64,000 bases of DNA from CADCTP01 sp963849885 (GCA_963849885.1 CAWKIV010000019.1:186001-250000); one strand, 5' to 3'. Positions 16,539 through 27,604 are shown, numbered from the stretch's first letter. The notes: a model not told the origin generated them from the sequence alone. Program-made: numbers and translations.

Positions 16539-17636
16539 TCAGCCGAGCCGGTAGACCGCGCGGGCGTTGCCGTCGAAGAGGGCGGCGCGGGTGTCGGAGA
16601 TCCAGCCGGGCCGCGCCCCGGCGTCGGCCAGCGTGGCCGCCACCCGGGTCCAGGCGTCGGCCAGCACCCGGCAGGCGAACCACTGGGTCTCCGGGAGTCC
16701 GTGGCCGTCGCTGCCGAGCAGCAGGCGTCCGCGCGGGGCGACGTCGAGGATGCGCAGCAGCCGGTCGGCGGTGTGCAGCGGCGCGAAGAGGTTCGACAGG
16801 GACAGCTCGACCCAGAGGTTCGGCCGGACGGTGGCCAGGTACGCGGCCTGCTCGGCCCAGGGGAAGGAGCCGTGGATGAGCACCACGGTGGCCGCGGACC
16901 CCTCCGGGGTGCGCAGGACCTCCTCCAGCAGCAGCGGGTCGGAGTCGGCCAGCCGGATCTCGGAGTCGCCGAAGCCGGTGTGCACCTGGACCGGCAGGCC
17001 GAGCTCGGCCGCCGTCCCGAGCGCGGTCCGGAAGACCAGGTCCCGCAGCGCCTTGCCGCGGCGCCGGACCGGGACGTCCTCCCGCAGCGACCGCTCGGCC
17101 GCGGCGAGGTCCGCGTCCGGCCGCACCGCCAGACCGGTCCGGTACGCCAGCACGGTCTTCATGGCGACCGCCCCGTCCGCGGCGGCGTCGGCGAGGAACC
17201 GCGGCACCCGGTCGAGGATCTCCGCGGCGGTCGCGCCGGCGCCGACGAGCCGGTCCACCAGCGGCTCCAGCCGGGCCATCTTCCAGACCGGCCGGCCGGC
17301 GGCGGCGCTGTAGTCGGCCGCCGGGTGGGTCGGGTCGTCCGGGTGCACGGCCTCGTCGACGATCATGCCGGCCAGGTCGGCGTCGTCGAACAGCCGCCGC
17401 AGGTAGCCGGTCCAGTCCCGGCCGGCGAGCTCGTCCCGGCCGGCGGCGAGGTCCGCCGGCGGCAGGTCGAGGAACGCCGCCAGCCGGGTCTCCAGCAGGT
17501 GCACGTGCAGCCGGCCCGGGGCCAGCGCGCGCCGGCGCGCCGCCGCCCCCGGCCCCGGGTCCACGTCCAGCCCCAGCTCGCCGGTGTCGAACGGCGCGAA
17601 CGCCAGCGGGAACGGGTGGACGTGGTCGTCGATCAC
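16539..17636 (-). CDS. Amidohydrolase-family (amidohydrolase 2/FluG N-domain-like) enzyme
   Basis: 365 residues of a metal-dependent TIM-barrel hydrolase: DDHVHPFPLAF (HxH metal site) at the N-terminus, PVQVHTGFGD and VVLIHGSFPW with further metal His residues, and RLLLGSDGHGLPE with the catalytic Asp near the end. The GTG start overlaps the aminotransferase stop. In FluG and its relatives this type of domain is fused to a GS-like domain; here the two are separate genes in one operon. It likely hydrolyses or decarboxylates a product of the same pathway. Confidence 0.75.
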   Translation of the reverse strand: MIDDHVHPFPLAFAPFDTGELGLDVDPGPGAAARRRALAPGRLHVHLLETRLAAFLDLPPADLAAGRDELAGRDWTGYLRRLFDDADLAGMIVDEAVHPDDPTHPAADYSAAAGRPVWKMARLEPLVDRLVGAGATAAEILDRVPRFLADAAADGAVAMKTVLAYRTGLAVRPDADLAAAERSLREDVPVRRRGKALRDLVFRTALGTAAELGLPVQVHTGFGDSEIRLADSDPLLLEEVLRTPEGSAATVVLIHGSFPWAEQAAYLATVRPNLWVELSLSNLFAPLHTADRLLRILDVAPRGRLLLGSDGHGLPETQWFACRVLADAWTRVAATLADAGARPGWISDTRAALFDGNARAVYRLG

Positions 17637-18877
17637 GGCTGCCCGGGTCCCGTCCCGCGGAACAGCGTGGCCAGCCGCTGGATGCCGTCGTCGATGGCCC
17701 CGTCGGCCACCCGGCTGTACGACAGCCGGAGCCGGTTGGCACCGCCGGGGCCGGCATAGAACGGCGCCCCCGGCACGAAGGCGACCCCGAGCCGGGTGGC
17801 CGGCACGACCAGGTCCCGGGTGTCGACGTGCTCGGGGGCGGTGAGCCAGACGAAGAAGCCGCCCTCCGGCCGCGTCCACGAGACCCCGGCGGGCATGTGC
17901 GCGGCCAGGGCGTCCAGCATCAGGCCGGCGCGCCGGCGGTACAGCCCGCGGGCCGCGGCCAGGCCGCCGGCCAGGTGCCCGCCGAGGACGTACTCGGCCA
18001 TCACGGTCTGCCCGAACGCCCCGGCGCACTGGTCGCTGTTCTGCTTCGCCGCGGTCATCGCGGCCAGCAGCGGGGCCGGGCCGATCGCCCAGCCCAGCCG
18101 GAAGCCGGGCGCCAGGATCTTGCTGAACGTGCCGAGCTGGAGGACCAGGTCCGGGGCGAGCGACCACAGGCTGGTCCGGGCGGTGCCGTCGAAGCCGAGC
18201 TCCCGGTAGGCGACGTCCTCGATGATCGGCACGCCGTGCCGCCGGCACAGCTCGACCACCGGCCGGCGCCGCTCCTCGGCCAGGCTCACCCCGGTCGGGT
18301 TCTGGTGGTCGGGGATGAGGTAGAGCAGCTTGGGCCGGCGGCCCCGGGCCAGCGCCGCCTCGAGCGCGTCGACCTGCAGCCCGTCCGTGTCGATGGGCAC
18401 GCCCTCGACGTCGGCCTCGAAGCCGGCGAAGGCCATGATCGCGCCCAGGTAGCTGGGCGCCTCGACCAGGATGCGGTCGCCCGGCTCGACCAGCATCCGG
18501 GTCAGCAGCTGCAGGCCCTCGATGCCGCCGCTGGTGATCAGCACGTCCGCCGGGTCGACGGCGCGGCCCTGGGTCTCGGTGACCAGCCGGGCGACGGCCT
18601 GCCGGGCGCGGGGGAGCCCCTCGGTCGGCGAGTATTGCAGCGCCGTCCCGGTGCCCTCCCCGAGCACCCGCGGCAGCAGCTCCTGCAGCAGCGGCGCCGG
18701 GAAGGTCTCCGGCGCCGGGAACCCTCCGGAGAAGGTGATGACGTCGGTGGCCGCCGCGAGCGAGAGGATCGCGGTCACCCCGTCCCCGGCCCGCTCGGAC
18801 CGGCGCGCGAACAGCGCGGCCCAGTCGAGCTCCGGTGGCGCCCCGGCGCCGAGCGGGTCGGTCAGGGATGGGTGCAT
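17633..18877 (-). CDS. PLP-dependent aminotransferase, 2-aminoadipate/MocR-domain type
   Basis: 414 residues, fold type I. The sequence has SGGFPAPETFPAPLLQEL and LQYSPTEGLPRARQAVA at the N-terminus, then PDHQNPTGVSLAEERR (Asn/Pro of the cofactor site). LGTFSKILAPGFRLGW carries the PLP lysine. It lacks an N-terminal GntR helix-turn-helix, so it is an enzyme and not a MocR regulator. The start at ATG 18877 is chosen over longer ones because the upstream region is promoter DNA shared with the divergent Lrp-type gene. It is the first gene of the amidohydrolase-cupin-amidotransferase operon and transaminates an unknown amino acid or amine. Confidence 0.85.
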   Translation of the reverse strand: MHPSLTDPLGAGAPPELDWAALFARRSERAGDGVTAILSLAAATDVITFSGGFPAPETFPAPLLQELLPRVLGEGTGTALQYSPTEGLPRARQAVARLVTETQGRAVDPADVLITSGGIEGLQLLTRMLVEPGDRILVEAPSYLGAIMAFAGFEADVEGVPIDTDGLQVDALEAALARGRRPKLLYLIPDHQNPTGVSLAEERRRPVVELCRRHGVPIIEDVAYRELGFDGTARTSLWSLAPDLVLQLGTFSKILAPGFRLGWAIGPAPLLAAMTAAKQNSDQCAGAFGQTVMAEYVLGGHLAGGLAAARGLYRRRAGLMLDALAAHMPAGVSWTRPEGGFFVWLTAPEHVDTRDLVVPATRLGVAFVPGAPFYAGPGGANRLRLSYSRVADGAIDDGIQRLATLFRGTGPGQP

Positions 18878-18991
18878 GGACGACCTCTGCGGAGCAATCG
18901 TACGGCTATGGCGGCTCAAGAAGAGCGAGGTGTGAGGTATGTTAGGCCTCTGGATGTCATGCGACAAGCGCGAAAGGCTGGTGAGCTTTCA

Positions 18992-19660
<669 letters not shown>

Positions 19661-21754
19661 TCCACCTCGCGGCCGATCTCGGCCGCGATCGCGGCGGCCA
19701 GCCCGTCCGGCTCGGTCTCGGCCCAGTCCAGCCGGCGGCCGGCCCGGTGCCGCTCCAGCCGGTGCCGGACGTGCACCTGCTGCTCGAAGTGGTTGCGCAG
19801 CGGCACGTACAGGAACGGCCGCCGGCAGGCGGTCAGCTCCATCGTGGTGGACAGTCCACCGTGGACCACGGCCAGGTCGGCCGCGGCCAGCTGCCGGTGC
19901 AGGTCGGGCACCCAGCCGTGCACCTCCAGCCCGTCCGCGGCCGGCACCGAGGCCGGATCCACCCGTGGCCCGGTCACCACCACCGTGCGCAGCCCGGGCA
20001 CCAGCCGGCGGGCCAGCGGGTGCGCGGCCGCGGCGCGGTGCAGCAGCGCGCCGCCCACCCCGGAGCCGCCCACCGCGACCACGCAGACCGGCTCGTCCTC
20101 GGCCCAGCCGAGCGACTCCCGCAGCGCGCCCCGGTCGGCCACCGTCGCCGGGTCGAAGCCGGTGACGTAGCCGGCGAAGTCGAAGTGCTCGCCCGTCCAG
20201 TCCGGGATGGACGGCAGCCCGGGCCCGAGCGGGTGGGGCACGCAGTCCTCCCGGTCCCCGATGAAGACGGCCCGGTCCCGCAGCCGGGGGAAGCGGGCGA
20301 TCTGCTCGACCATCTCGGCGTTGTAGTCCGCGGTCAGCTCCGCCTCGCCGGCGTCCGCCCCGGTGGGCAGCCAGCCGACGAAGTCGGTCAGCCACGCGTA
20401 CGCCGCCGTCTTCAGCTCCGGGTTCTCGTGCAGGAAGTAGTCCAGCTCCCAGGCCTCGTCGCCGACCCACAGGTCGTACTGCTCGGTCTCGACCAGGTCG
20501 GCGAAGACCATGAAGTTGGCCACCAGGATCTCGTCCATCCGGCGCACCGCCTGGAACGCGTGCAGGTCGTGCTCGCCGGCCAGGCCGTCCACATGCGACG
20601 CCTCGCTGGCCAGCCCGGCCGACGCCGGGTGCACGTGCTCGCCGCGGGCGGCCAGCAGCGCGGTGACCGGGTGCTGGGCCAGCCAGTCCACCTGCAGGTC
20701 CGGCCGGAGCCGGCGCAGCTCGGCCGCGACGGCCACGTCCCGGCCGGCGTGCCCGAGGCCGATCGGGGAGCTGAGCCAGAGCACCCGGCGGCGCCGGTCC
20801 AGCGGCCGGGTCCACCGCCGCGGCAGCGTCGGCTCGACTGTGGACCCAGCCACCGACCGGACCACGTCCCGGATGATCCGGTTGACCACCACCGGCTCGC
20901 GGGCCTGGGGCAGGTGCCCGGCCCCCGCGAGCACCACCTCCGAGCCGCCGGTCAGCTCGGCGATCCGGGTGCTGCGGGCCGCGGGCTGGCAGCGGTCCTC
21001 CTCGCCGAACACGGTGACCACCGGGCAGCGCACCCGCCGCAGCACGTCCTCGGCGAAGCCCGGCGGCGGGGTCGGGTCGGCCAGGTGGCAGGCGATGTTC
21101 ACGTCCGGGCCGCTGTCCAGCATCCACTCGACCACGTCCTCGAGCTGCCGGGTGGAGTGCGGCTCCGGCAGCAGCTGCCCGGCGAAGAAGGCCGCGTAGC
21201 CCGGCCAGTCCCGCCGCCAGTAGTGCCGGTTGTACTTCGCCCAGCCCTCCTCGGTGTCCAGCTCGTCGTCCCACGCGTGCGCGATCCGCTCCGGCAGTGG
21301 TGGCCCCAGCGCCGGGGCGTAGCTGGCCAGCGACACCACCGCGAGCACCCGGTCCGGGTGGTCCGCGGCGACGCGCAGCGCGACCCATCCGCTGACGCAC
21401 AACCCGACCAGCACGGCCGCGTCGATGCCGAGCTCGTCCAGCACCGCGACCGTGTCGGAGACGAGCAGCTCCGTCCGGTACGCGGCCGGGTCGGCCGGCC
21501 GGTCCGAGCGCCCGTTGCCGGGCGAGTCGATGGTCACCACCCGGGACCGGCGGGCCAGGTAGGGCACCTGGGCCTTCCACATCCGGGAGTGCACCACCGG
21601 GTCGATCGGCGGGAACACCACGGTGGGCTCCCCGGTGCCGAAGACCTCATAGCCGATCTTGATCCCGTCCCGGTCCAGGTAGCCCTGGACGTCCGGCTCC
21701 CGTGCCCGCATCGCGCCCCTCCCGATCGCCCGGCGGCCAGCGTCCCCCAGGGCA

Positions 21755-21771
21755 TTGCAGCCCGGTTGCAA
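21755..21771. promoter_or_regulatory. Weak inverted repeat in the divergent promoter
   Basis: TTGCA (21755-21759) and TGCAA (21767-21771) face each other over 7 bp in the 123-bp gap between the fusion gene and the methyltransferase. It is short, so only a candidate operator. Confidence 0.25.
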
Positions 21772-21834
21772 CGCGGGCGCAACGGCCGTCGGCACGCTCC
21801 CGGCATCCATCCGGACCATCTACAGGAGACAGCG

Positions 21835-22890
21835 ATGACCCTCGACCAGGACAAGCTCAACGACTTCCTCGGCCGCTTCGTCGGCGACCTCGGTGCCACC
21901 GTGGCCGCCGGCGCCGTCGTGCTGGGCGACCGGCTCGGGCTCTACCGCGGGCTGGCCGGCGGGTCGGCGACCGCGGCCGAGCTGGCCGAGCGCACCGGCA
22001 CCGACCCCCGCTACGTGGCCGAGTGGCTGCGCGGGCAGGCCGCCGGCGGCTACGTCCAGTACGACCCGGACGGCGACCGCTACTCGATGACCGACGAGCA
22101 GGTCTTCGCGCTCACCGACCCGGACGGGCCGGTCTTCCTGCCCGGCGCCTACCAGCTCGCGCTCGGCGCGCTGCACGCGGTGCCGCAGATCGAGGAGGCG
22201 TTCCGGACCGGCGCCGGCTTCGGCTGGCACCAGCACGACGCGGACGTCTTCCACGGCTGCGAGCGCTTCTTCCGGCCCGGCTACACGGCCAACCTGGTGC
22301 CGTCCTGGATCCCCGCGCTGGACGGGGTCGAGGACAAGCTGCGCGCCGGCGCCGCGGTCGCCGACGTCGGCTGCGGCCACGGCGCGTCCACGGTGCTGCT
22401 GGCGCAGGCGTACCCGAACAGCCGGCTGGCCGGCTCCGACCCGCACCAGGGCTCGGTGGAGGCGGCCCGCAAGCGCGCGGCCGAGGCCGGCGTGACCGAC
22501 CGGGCGAGCTTCTCGGTGGCAACCGCGCAGGACTTCCCGGGCACCGGCTACGACCTGGTCACCACCTTCGACTGCCTGCACGACATGGGCGACCCGGTCG
22601 GCGCGGCCCGGCACGTCCGGGACGCGCTGGCCCCGGACGGCAGCTGGCTGATCGTGGAGCCGGCCGCCGGCGACTCGGTCGCGGCGAACCTCAACCCGGT
22701 CGGCCGGGTCTACTACTCCTTCTCCACGTTCCTGTGCGTGCCCAGCGCGCTGTCCCAGCCCGGCGGCTACGCGCTCGGCGCCCAGGCCGGCGAGGCCGCG
22801 ATCCGGCAGGTGGTCACCGACGCCGGCTTCACCCGCTTCCGCCGGGCCGCGGAGACCCCGTTCAACCTGGTCTACGAGGCGCGCCGCTGA
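21835..22890 (+). CDS. SAM-dependent methyltransferase with dimerisation/winged-helix N-domain
   Basis: 351 residues; ATG 21835 follows CAGGAGA. The N-terminal helical/winged-helix region (AAELAERTGTDPRYVAEWLR) recognises substrate and forms dimers in this family. The Rossmann domain has AVADVGCGHGASTVLLAQAY (SAM motif I), a GSDPHQGSVEAARK acidic loop and TTFDCLHDMGDP. Related Rv2258c-type proteins methylate small molecules. It may modify the product handled by the divergent glycosyltransferase fusion. Confidence 0.85.
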   Translation: MTLDQDKLNDFLGRFVGDLGATVAAGAVVLGDRLGLYRGLAGGSATAAELAERTGTDPRYVAEWLRGQAAGGYVQYDPDGDRYSMTDEQVFALTDPDGPVFLPGAYQLALGALHAVPQIEEAFRTGAGFGWHQHDADVFHGCERFFRPGYTANLVPSWIPALDGVEDKLRAGAAVADVGCGHGASTVLLAQAYPNSRLAGSDPHQGSVEAARKRAAEAGVTDRASFSVATAQDFPGTGYDLVTTFDCLHDMGDPVGAARHVRDALAPDGSWLIVEPAAGDSVAANLNPVGRVYYSFSTFLCVPSALSQPGGYALGAQAGEAAIRQVVTDAGFTRFRRAAETPFNLVYEARR

Positions 22891-22896
22891 CGGCGC

Positions 22897-23811
22897 TCAG
22901 TCGCGCTCGACGGTGCCGATCTTCCAGTAGCCCATGAAGGAGACCGCGCGGCGGTCCAGGCCGCGGTCGAGCACCAGGTGCCGGCGCAGGCCGGCGATGC
23001 AGCCGGCCTCGCCGGCCAGCCAGGCGTAGCAGCCGGCGTCCCCGGGCGCCGGCTGCTCCGGCACGTCCCAGAGGATCTCGTCCTCCTCGGCCGGCTCCGC
23101 CAGCCCGTCGACCGGCGCCGCGGTGATGTCCACAGTCGACACCAGCTCGCGCACGGCCGCGGTGAGCGCCTGCCCGTGCGGCCGGTCCCCGCGGGCGTGC
23201 CAGCTGACCGTGATGCCGTCCGGCCCGGCCAGGTCGAGGAAGTCGCCCGGCCCCGGGACCTCGATGACGGCGGCCCCGCGGGCGTCGGCCGGCAGCCGCT
23301 CCAGGATCGCCGCCACCGCCGGCACCGCGGTCTCGTCCGCGCCGAGCAGCAGGAACGGCCGGCCCGGCGGCGGGTTCCAGGCGGCCGCGCGGGTCGGGCC
23401 CGGGTGGGCCGCGTTCGGCCCGACCACGAGCACCTCGTCGCCCTCGGCGACCGCGCCGGCCCACCGGGACGCCGGCCCGCCGTCGCCGTGCCGGACCAGG
23501 TCGACGTCCAGCTCGCGGGCCTCCGGCCGCACCGCGCGGACCGTGTACGTCCGCATCGGGTTGCGCTCGGCGTCCGGCAGCGCCCGCCAGGCGTCGTACC
23601 AGTCGTCGCCGGGCGGGAGGTCCGGCAGCCGCCCGCCGGGCCGCGGGAAGATCAGCTTGATCCGCTGGTCGTCGCCGTTGTCGGCGAACCGGTCCAGGTC
23701 CGGCCCGGTGAAGGTGACCCGGACGAAGCTGGCCCCGAGCGGGCGGGTGGCCAGGACCCGCACCCGGAAGGTCACGTACGGGTCGGTGCCGAGCGAGACG
23801 GTGGCGGTCAC
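22897..23811 (-). CDS. Siderophore-interacting FAD-dependent ferric reductase
   Basis: 304 residues of the SIP/ViuB family, which reduces ferric siderophores in the cytoplasm to release iron. A ferredoxin-reductase-like FAD barrel contains NPMRTYTVRAVRPEARELDVD (RxYT-type FAD site). It is followed by WAGAVAEGDEVLVVGP, then an NAD(P) domain with LLLGADETAVPAVAAILERL and CYAWLAGEAG. The GTG start at 23811 sits directly beside an iron box, so the gene should be derepressed in iron limitation. Confidence 0.88.
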   Translation of the reverse strand: MTATVSLGTDPYVTFRVRVLATRPLGASFVRVTFTGPDLDRFADNGDDQRIKLIFPRPGGRLPDLPPGDDWYDAWRALPDAERNPMRTYTVRAVRPEARELDVDLVRHGDGGPASRWAGAVAEGDEVLVVGPNAAHPGPTRAAAWNPPPGRPFLLLGADETAVPAVAAILERLPADARGAAVIEVPGPGDFLDLAGPDGITVSWHARGDRPHGQALTAAVRELVSTVDITAAPVDGLAEPAEEDEILWDVPEQPAPGDAGCYAWLAGEAGCIAGLRRHLVLDRGLDRRAVSFMGYWKIGTVERD

Positions 23812-23819
23812 CCGCGCAG

Positions 23820-23835
23820 GTTAGGCATGCCTAAC
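23820..23835 (-). promoter_or_regulatory. Iron box (IdeR/DmdR operator)
   Basis: GTTAGGCATGCCTAAC is a perfect 16-bp palindrome matching the core of the actinobacterial IdeR/DmdR box (TTAGGnnnnnCTAA type). It starts 8 bp upstream of the siderophore-interacting protein start, positioned to repress when Fe(II) is plentiful. Confidence 0.8.
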
Positions 23836-23844
23836 TCGACGGTG

Positions 23845-25552
23845 TCAACCCCCGCGCCGGTCCGGGCCGGTGACCTGGTCGAGCTCGGCGCGGACCAGCT
23901 TGCCGGTCGCGTTGCGGGGCAGCCCGGCGACGAAGACCACGTCGCGGGGCACCTTGTAGCGGGCCAGGCCGGCCTTCACGTACGCCCGCAGCTCGGCCGG
24001 GTCCGGGCTGGCGCCCGGGGCCGGCACGACGTACGCGCGCAACCGCTGGCCGAAGTCGGGGTCGGGGACGCCGACCACGGCCGCGTCCAGCACGTCCGCC
24101 CGCCCGGCCAGCAGCTGCTCGACCTCGGCCGGGAAGACGTTCTCCCCGCCGGAGACGATCATCTCGTCGTCGCGGCCGTCCACGAAGAGCAGCCCGCCGG
24201 CGTCGAGGTGGCCGACGTCGCCGGTGTGCACCAGCCCGTCCACCACCTCCTTGCGCCCGCCGTCGGTGTAGCCGGTGAAGGCGAGGCCGGTGGCGGCGAA
24301 GATCGCGCCGGGCACGCCCGGGGTGGTGACCGGCCGGCGCCGCTCGTCGTAGAGCGCGACCCGGCAGCCGACCGGCGGGCGGCCCACCGTGCCCGGCGCC
24401 CGGCGCAGCTCGGCCGGGGTGGCGACCGACGCGTTCGCCACCTCGGTCGAGCCGTACACGTTGTGCAGCACGTCGCCGAAGGCCTCGGCGGTGCGCCGGC
24501 ACAGGTCGGGGGACAGCGCCGAGCCGCCGCTCACCACGATCCGCAGCGACGACGTGTCGTACCGGGCCCGGACCGCCGGGTCGAGGTCGACGATGCGGCC
24601 GAGCATGGTCGGGACCACCACCAGGGCGTCCGCGCGGTGGGTGGCGACCGCGGCCAGCGTCGCCTCCGGGTCGAAGCGGCGGCGCAGCACCACCGTCCGG
24701 CCCAGCGTCATCGCGATCACCACCTGCCCGAGCCCGGTGCCGTGGAACAGCGGCGTGCCGAGCACGGTGGTGCCGCCGCGGGACAGCGGCACCCGGTCGA
24801 GCAGCTGGGCCGACTGCAGCGGCGACATCCGGTCCCGGGGGGTGCCCCGCGGCCGGCCGGTGGTCCCGCTGGTGAGCAGCACCAGGCCGCCGGGCCGGGC
24901 CGGCAGCGGCAGCGGCTCGGTCGACCGGCCGGCCACCAGGCCCTCGACGGTCGGCACCGCCACCCCCGGCCCAGCCACGCTCGCGCCGCGGCCCGACCGC
25001 GTCCGCCCCGGCTGCGTCCGGCCCGGCAGCATCCGGCCCGGGGCCGTCCAGCAGCACCCGGGGCAGCCCGGCCGGCAGCGCCTCGACCAGCGGCCACAGC
25101 TCGGTGTCCACCAGCAGCGCGGTGACGCCCTCCCGCCGGACCACGTCCGCCAGCTGCGGCCCGGCCAGGCCGGTGTTGAGCAGCGCGACCCGGACACCGA
25201 GCTTGCCCGCGGCGACCAGCGCGAGCACCAGCGCGGCGGAGTCGCGGCCGAGGAGCCCGGCCACGCCGCCCGGCCGGACGCCGAGGTCGGCCAGCCCGCG
25301 GGCCAGCGCGGTGCCGAGCCGGTCCAGCTCGCCGTAGCTCAGCGTCCGCCGCTCGTCCACGACCGCCGGGGTCGCCGGGGCGCTGCGGGCGGTCGCCACG
25401 ATCATGGCCGCGAACGGGCCGGCCCGGCGGGCCACCCGCAGCGCGGCCAGGGTCTCGCCCGGGCGCAGCGGGCGGACCAGGCCGCGCCGGACCAGGATCG
25501 CGGCCGACCGGGCGAGGTCGGGCACCCGGCGCAGCCGGCTCGGAACGCGCAC
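23845..25552 (-). CDS. Acyl-CoA synthetase (AMP-forming), one frameshift
   Basis: About 568 residues if one frame slip is allowed. GTG 25552 opens VRVPSRLRRVPDLARSAAIL and the N-terminal domain (TLSYGELDRLGTALARGLAD). Near nt 24985, in a repeated Asp/Ala/Gly linker, the frame changes. The rest reads LLTSGTTGRPRGTP, VYGSTEVANAS, FTGYTDGG, HTGDVGHLDAGG, GGENVFPAEVEQLL and ends RNATGKLVRAEL. These are complete FadD-like domains, so the slip is either a sequencing error or a recent mutation. It shares a 58-bp gap with the divergent monooxygenase gene. Confidence 0.8.
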
Positions 25553-25610
25553 CCGCGCAACGTATCGGTCAGCGGGGCCGTGCGAGGTCGCGTCGGTACA
25601 GTTCCCGCCC

Positions 25611-26726
25611 ATGGGACGCCGGGCGATCGTGGTGGGCGGCGGCATCGGCGGGCTGGCCACCGCCATCGCGCTGGACCAGGCGGGGTGGCAGGTCGACGTC
25701 TTCGAGCGGCAGGAGCGGTTCGCCGAGATCGGCGCGTCGCTGACGCTGTGGCCCAACGCGCTGGCCGCGCTGGACGCGCTCGGCGTCGGCGCGGAGGTGC
25801 GGGCGGCCGCGCTGACCGGCTTCGACGGCGGCTTCATGACCACCGGCGGCCGGTGGCTGACCCGGTTGAACACCGAGGACGTCCGCGACCGGTACGGCGA
25901 GGTGGTCGTGCTCACCCGGCCGGACCTGCTCGGCCTGCTGCTGGCCGCCGCGCCGCAGCGGGCGCTGCACCCGGGCACCACGGTCGAGTCGGTGACGGCC
26001 GACGGCACGGTCACCACCACGGCCGGGCGGCACACCGCCGACCTCGTGGTCGGCGCGGACGGCGTGCGCAGCCGGGTGCGGCAGCAGCTGTGGCCGGACG
26101 CCGCGCCGCCGCGCTACTCCGGCTTCACCGCCAAGCGGTTCAACACCGGGGTGCTGGCCGAGCCGGTCCCGGACGGCGCCTGGGTCTGGGGGGCCGGGCG
26201 CAGCGTCGGCTACACCCCGCTGCCCGGCGGCCGGGCCTACGCGTACGTCATCGAGCGGGCCGCGCCGGGCGGCACGGACACGGACCTGAGCGCGTACGCG
26301 GGCTGGCGGGACCCGATCCCGCGGCTGATCGCGAACGTGGGCCCGGACGGCGTGCTCCGGCACGACGTGCTGGAGGGCCCGCGGCTGCGCTCGTACGTGA
26401 CCGGGCGGGTGGCGCTGGTCGGCGACGCCGCGCACGCGCTGCAGCCGAGCCTCGGCCAGGGCGGCTGCACGGCGCTGGAGGACGCGGTCACGCTGGGCCG
26501 GTGCGCCGGCGACCTGGCCCGCTACGACCGGCGGCGGCGCCTGCGCACCCAGCGGATCGTCCTGGTCAGCCGGCTGGTGATGCAGGCCGCGCACGTGTCC
26601 GGGCCGCTCGCGGTGCGGGCCCGGGACGCCGCCTTCGCCGCCGTCCCGCCGTCGGTCAACCTGCGGATGATGCGGCCGGACTGGGCCTGGACGCCGGACC
26701 GGGCGGCGCCGGCGCCGGCCCGGTGA
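25611..26726 (+). CDS. FAD-dependent aromatic monooxygenase (PHBH/UbiH type)
   Basis: 371 residues. The FAD dinucleotide fold is seen as IVVGGGIGGLATAIALDQAG with VFERQERFAEIGAS. The DG motif is LVVGADGVRSRVR, and the ribityl-binding motif is GRVALVGDAAHALQPSLGQGG. It hydroxylates or epoxidises an aromatic or quinone-like substrate with NAD(P)H and O2. A TACAGT -10 element (25597-25602) lies 8 bp before the ATG, which suggests a leaderless transcript. The stop overlaps the SDR start (GTGA). Confidence 0.88.
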   Translation: MGRRAIVVGGGIGGLATAIALDQAGWQVDVFERQERFAEIGASLTLWPNALAALDALGVGAEVRAAALTGFDGGFMTTGGRWLTRLNTEDVRDRYGEVVVLTRPDLLGLLLAAAPQRALHPGTTVESVTADGTVTTTAGRHTADLVVGADGVRSRVRQQLWPDAAPPRYSGFTAKRFNTGVLAEPVPDGAWVWGAGRSVGYTPLPGGRAYAYVIERAAPGGTDTDLSAYAGWRDPIPRLIANVGPDGVLRHDVLEGPRLRSYVTGRVALVGDAAHALQPSLGQGGCTALEDAVTLGRCAGDLARYDRRRRLRTQRIVLVSRLVMQAAHVSGPLAVRARDAAFAAVPPSVNLRMMRPDWAWTPDRAAPAPAR

Positions 26727-27559
26727 GCAGGCTGGTCGAGGCGGCCTGGGGCTACCTCAACGGGCCGCTCCCGGTGCGTCGCTCCGGCCGGCCGGAGCCG
26801 GTCGCCGGCAAGCGGGTCCTGGTCACCGGCGCGTCCGCGGGCATCGGCCGGGCGGCCGCGGCGCTGCTGGCCCGGGAGGGCGCCACCGTGCTGCTGGTCG
26901 CCCGCCGGGAGGCCGAGCTGGCCCAGCTGGCGAAGGAGATCGGCGCCGCCGGCGGCACGGCCGCGCACCGGGCCGCCGACCTGGCCGACCGCGACCAGGT
27001 GGACGACCTGGTCCGGTGGGTCCGGGACGAGCACGGCGGGGTCGACGTGCTGGTGAACAACGCGGCCCGGTCGATGCGCCGGCCGGTCGCCGAGGCCGTG
27101 GACCGGCCCGACGACCTGGACCGGGCGGTCGCGGTCAACTACCTCGGCCCGGCCCGGCTCACCCTGGGCCTGCTGCCGGGGATGCTCGCCCGCGGCTCCG
27201 GGCACGTGGTCAACGTCGGCACCTGGGCGGTGCCGGTCGGGGTGTCGCCGCGGTTCGCCGCGTACCAGGGCTCGAAGGCCGCGCTCACCGCCTTCGGCCG
27301 GTCCCTGGACGCCGAGGTCGCGGGCCGCGGGGTCCGGGTCACCGCCGTGCACTACCCGCTGGTGCACACCGCGATGAGCGCGCCGACCGGGCGCTACCGC
27401 GGCCGGCCCGGGCTGACCCCGGAGGAGGCGGCGACCTGGATCGCGACCGCGATCCGGCACCGGCCGAGGCACGTCGTGCCCCGGTTCACCGTCCCGCTGC
27501 GCGCGGTCGGCGCGGTCGCGCCGGGAGCGGTGGACCGGATCCTGCTGCGCTGGGGCTGA
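26723..27559 (+). CDS. Short-chain dehydrogenase/reductase
   Basis: 278 residues. Cofactor site VLVTGASAGIGRAAAALLAR, NNAA-type motif VLVNNAARSM and catalytic YxxxK in AAYQGSKAALTAF are present. Counting back 13 residues from the Tyr, the usual catalytic Ser position is Trp within NVGTWAV, with Thr next to it, so the triad is altered. It is translationally coupled to the FAD monooxygenase and probably oxidises or reduces the hydroxylated product. Confidence 0.85.
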   Translation: MSRLVEAAWGYLNGPLPVRRSGRPEPVAGKRVLVTGASAGIGRAAAALLAREGATVLLVARREAELAQLAKEIGAAGGTAAHRAADLADRDQVDDLVRWVRDEHGGVDVLVNNAARSMRRPVAEAVDRPDDLDRAVAVNYLGPARLTLGLLPGMLARGSGHVVNVGTWAVPVGVSPRFAAYQGSKAALTAFGRSLDAEVAGRGVRVTAVHYPLVHTAMSAPTGRYRGRPGLTPEEAATWIATAIRHRPRHVVPRFTVPLRAVGAVAPGAVDRILLRWG

Positions 27560-27604
27560 TCGCCCCGCCGGGAGCCATGGGGGGTCGGATAACCGGAATC
27601 ATCC

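Noticed and set aside
23845..25552. Two separate genes (N- and C-terminal halves of acyl-CoA synthetase)
   Set aside because: The halves abut exactly at the normal domain linker and add up to one complete enzyme, so a single frameshift is simpler.
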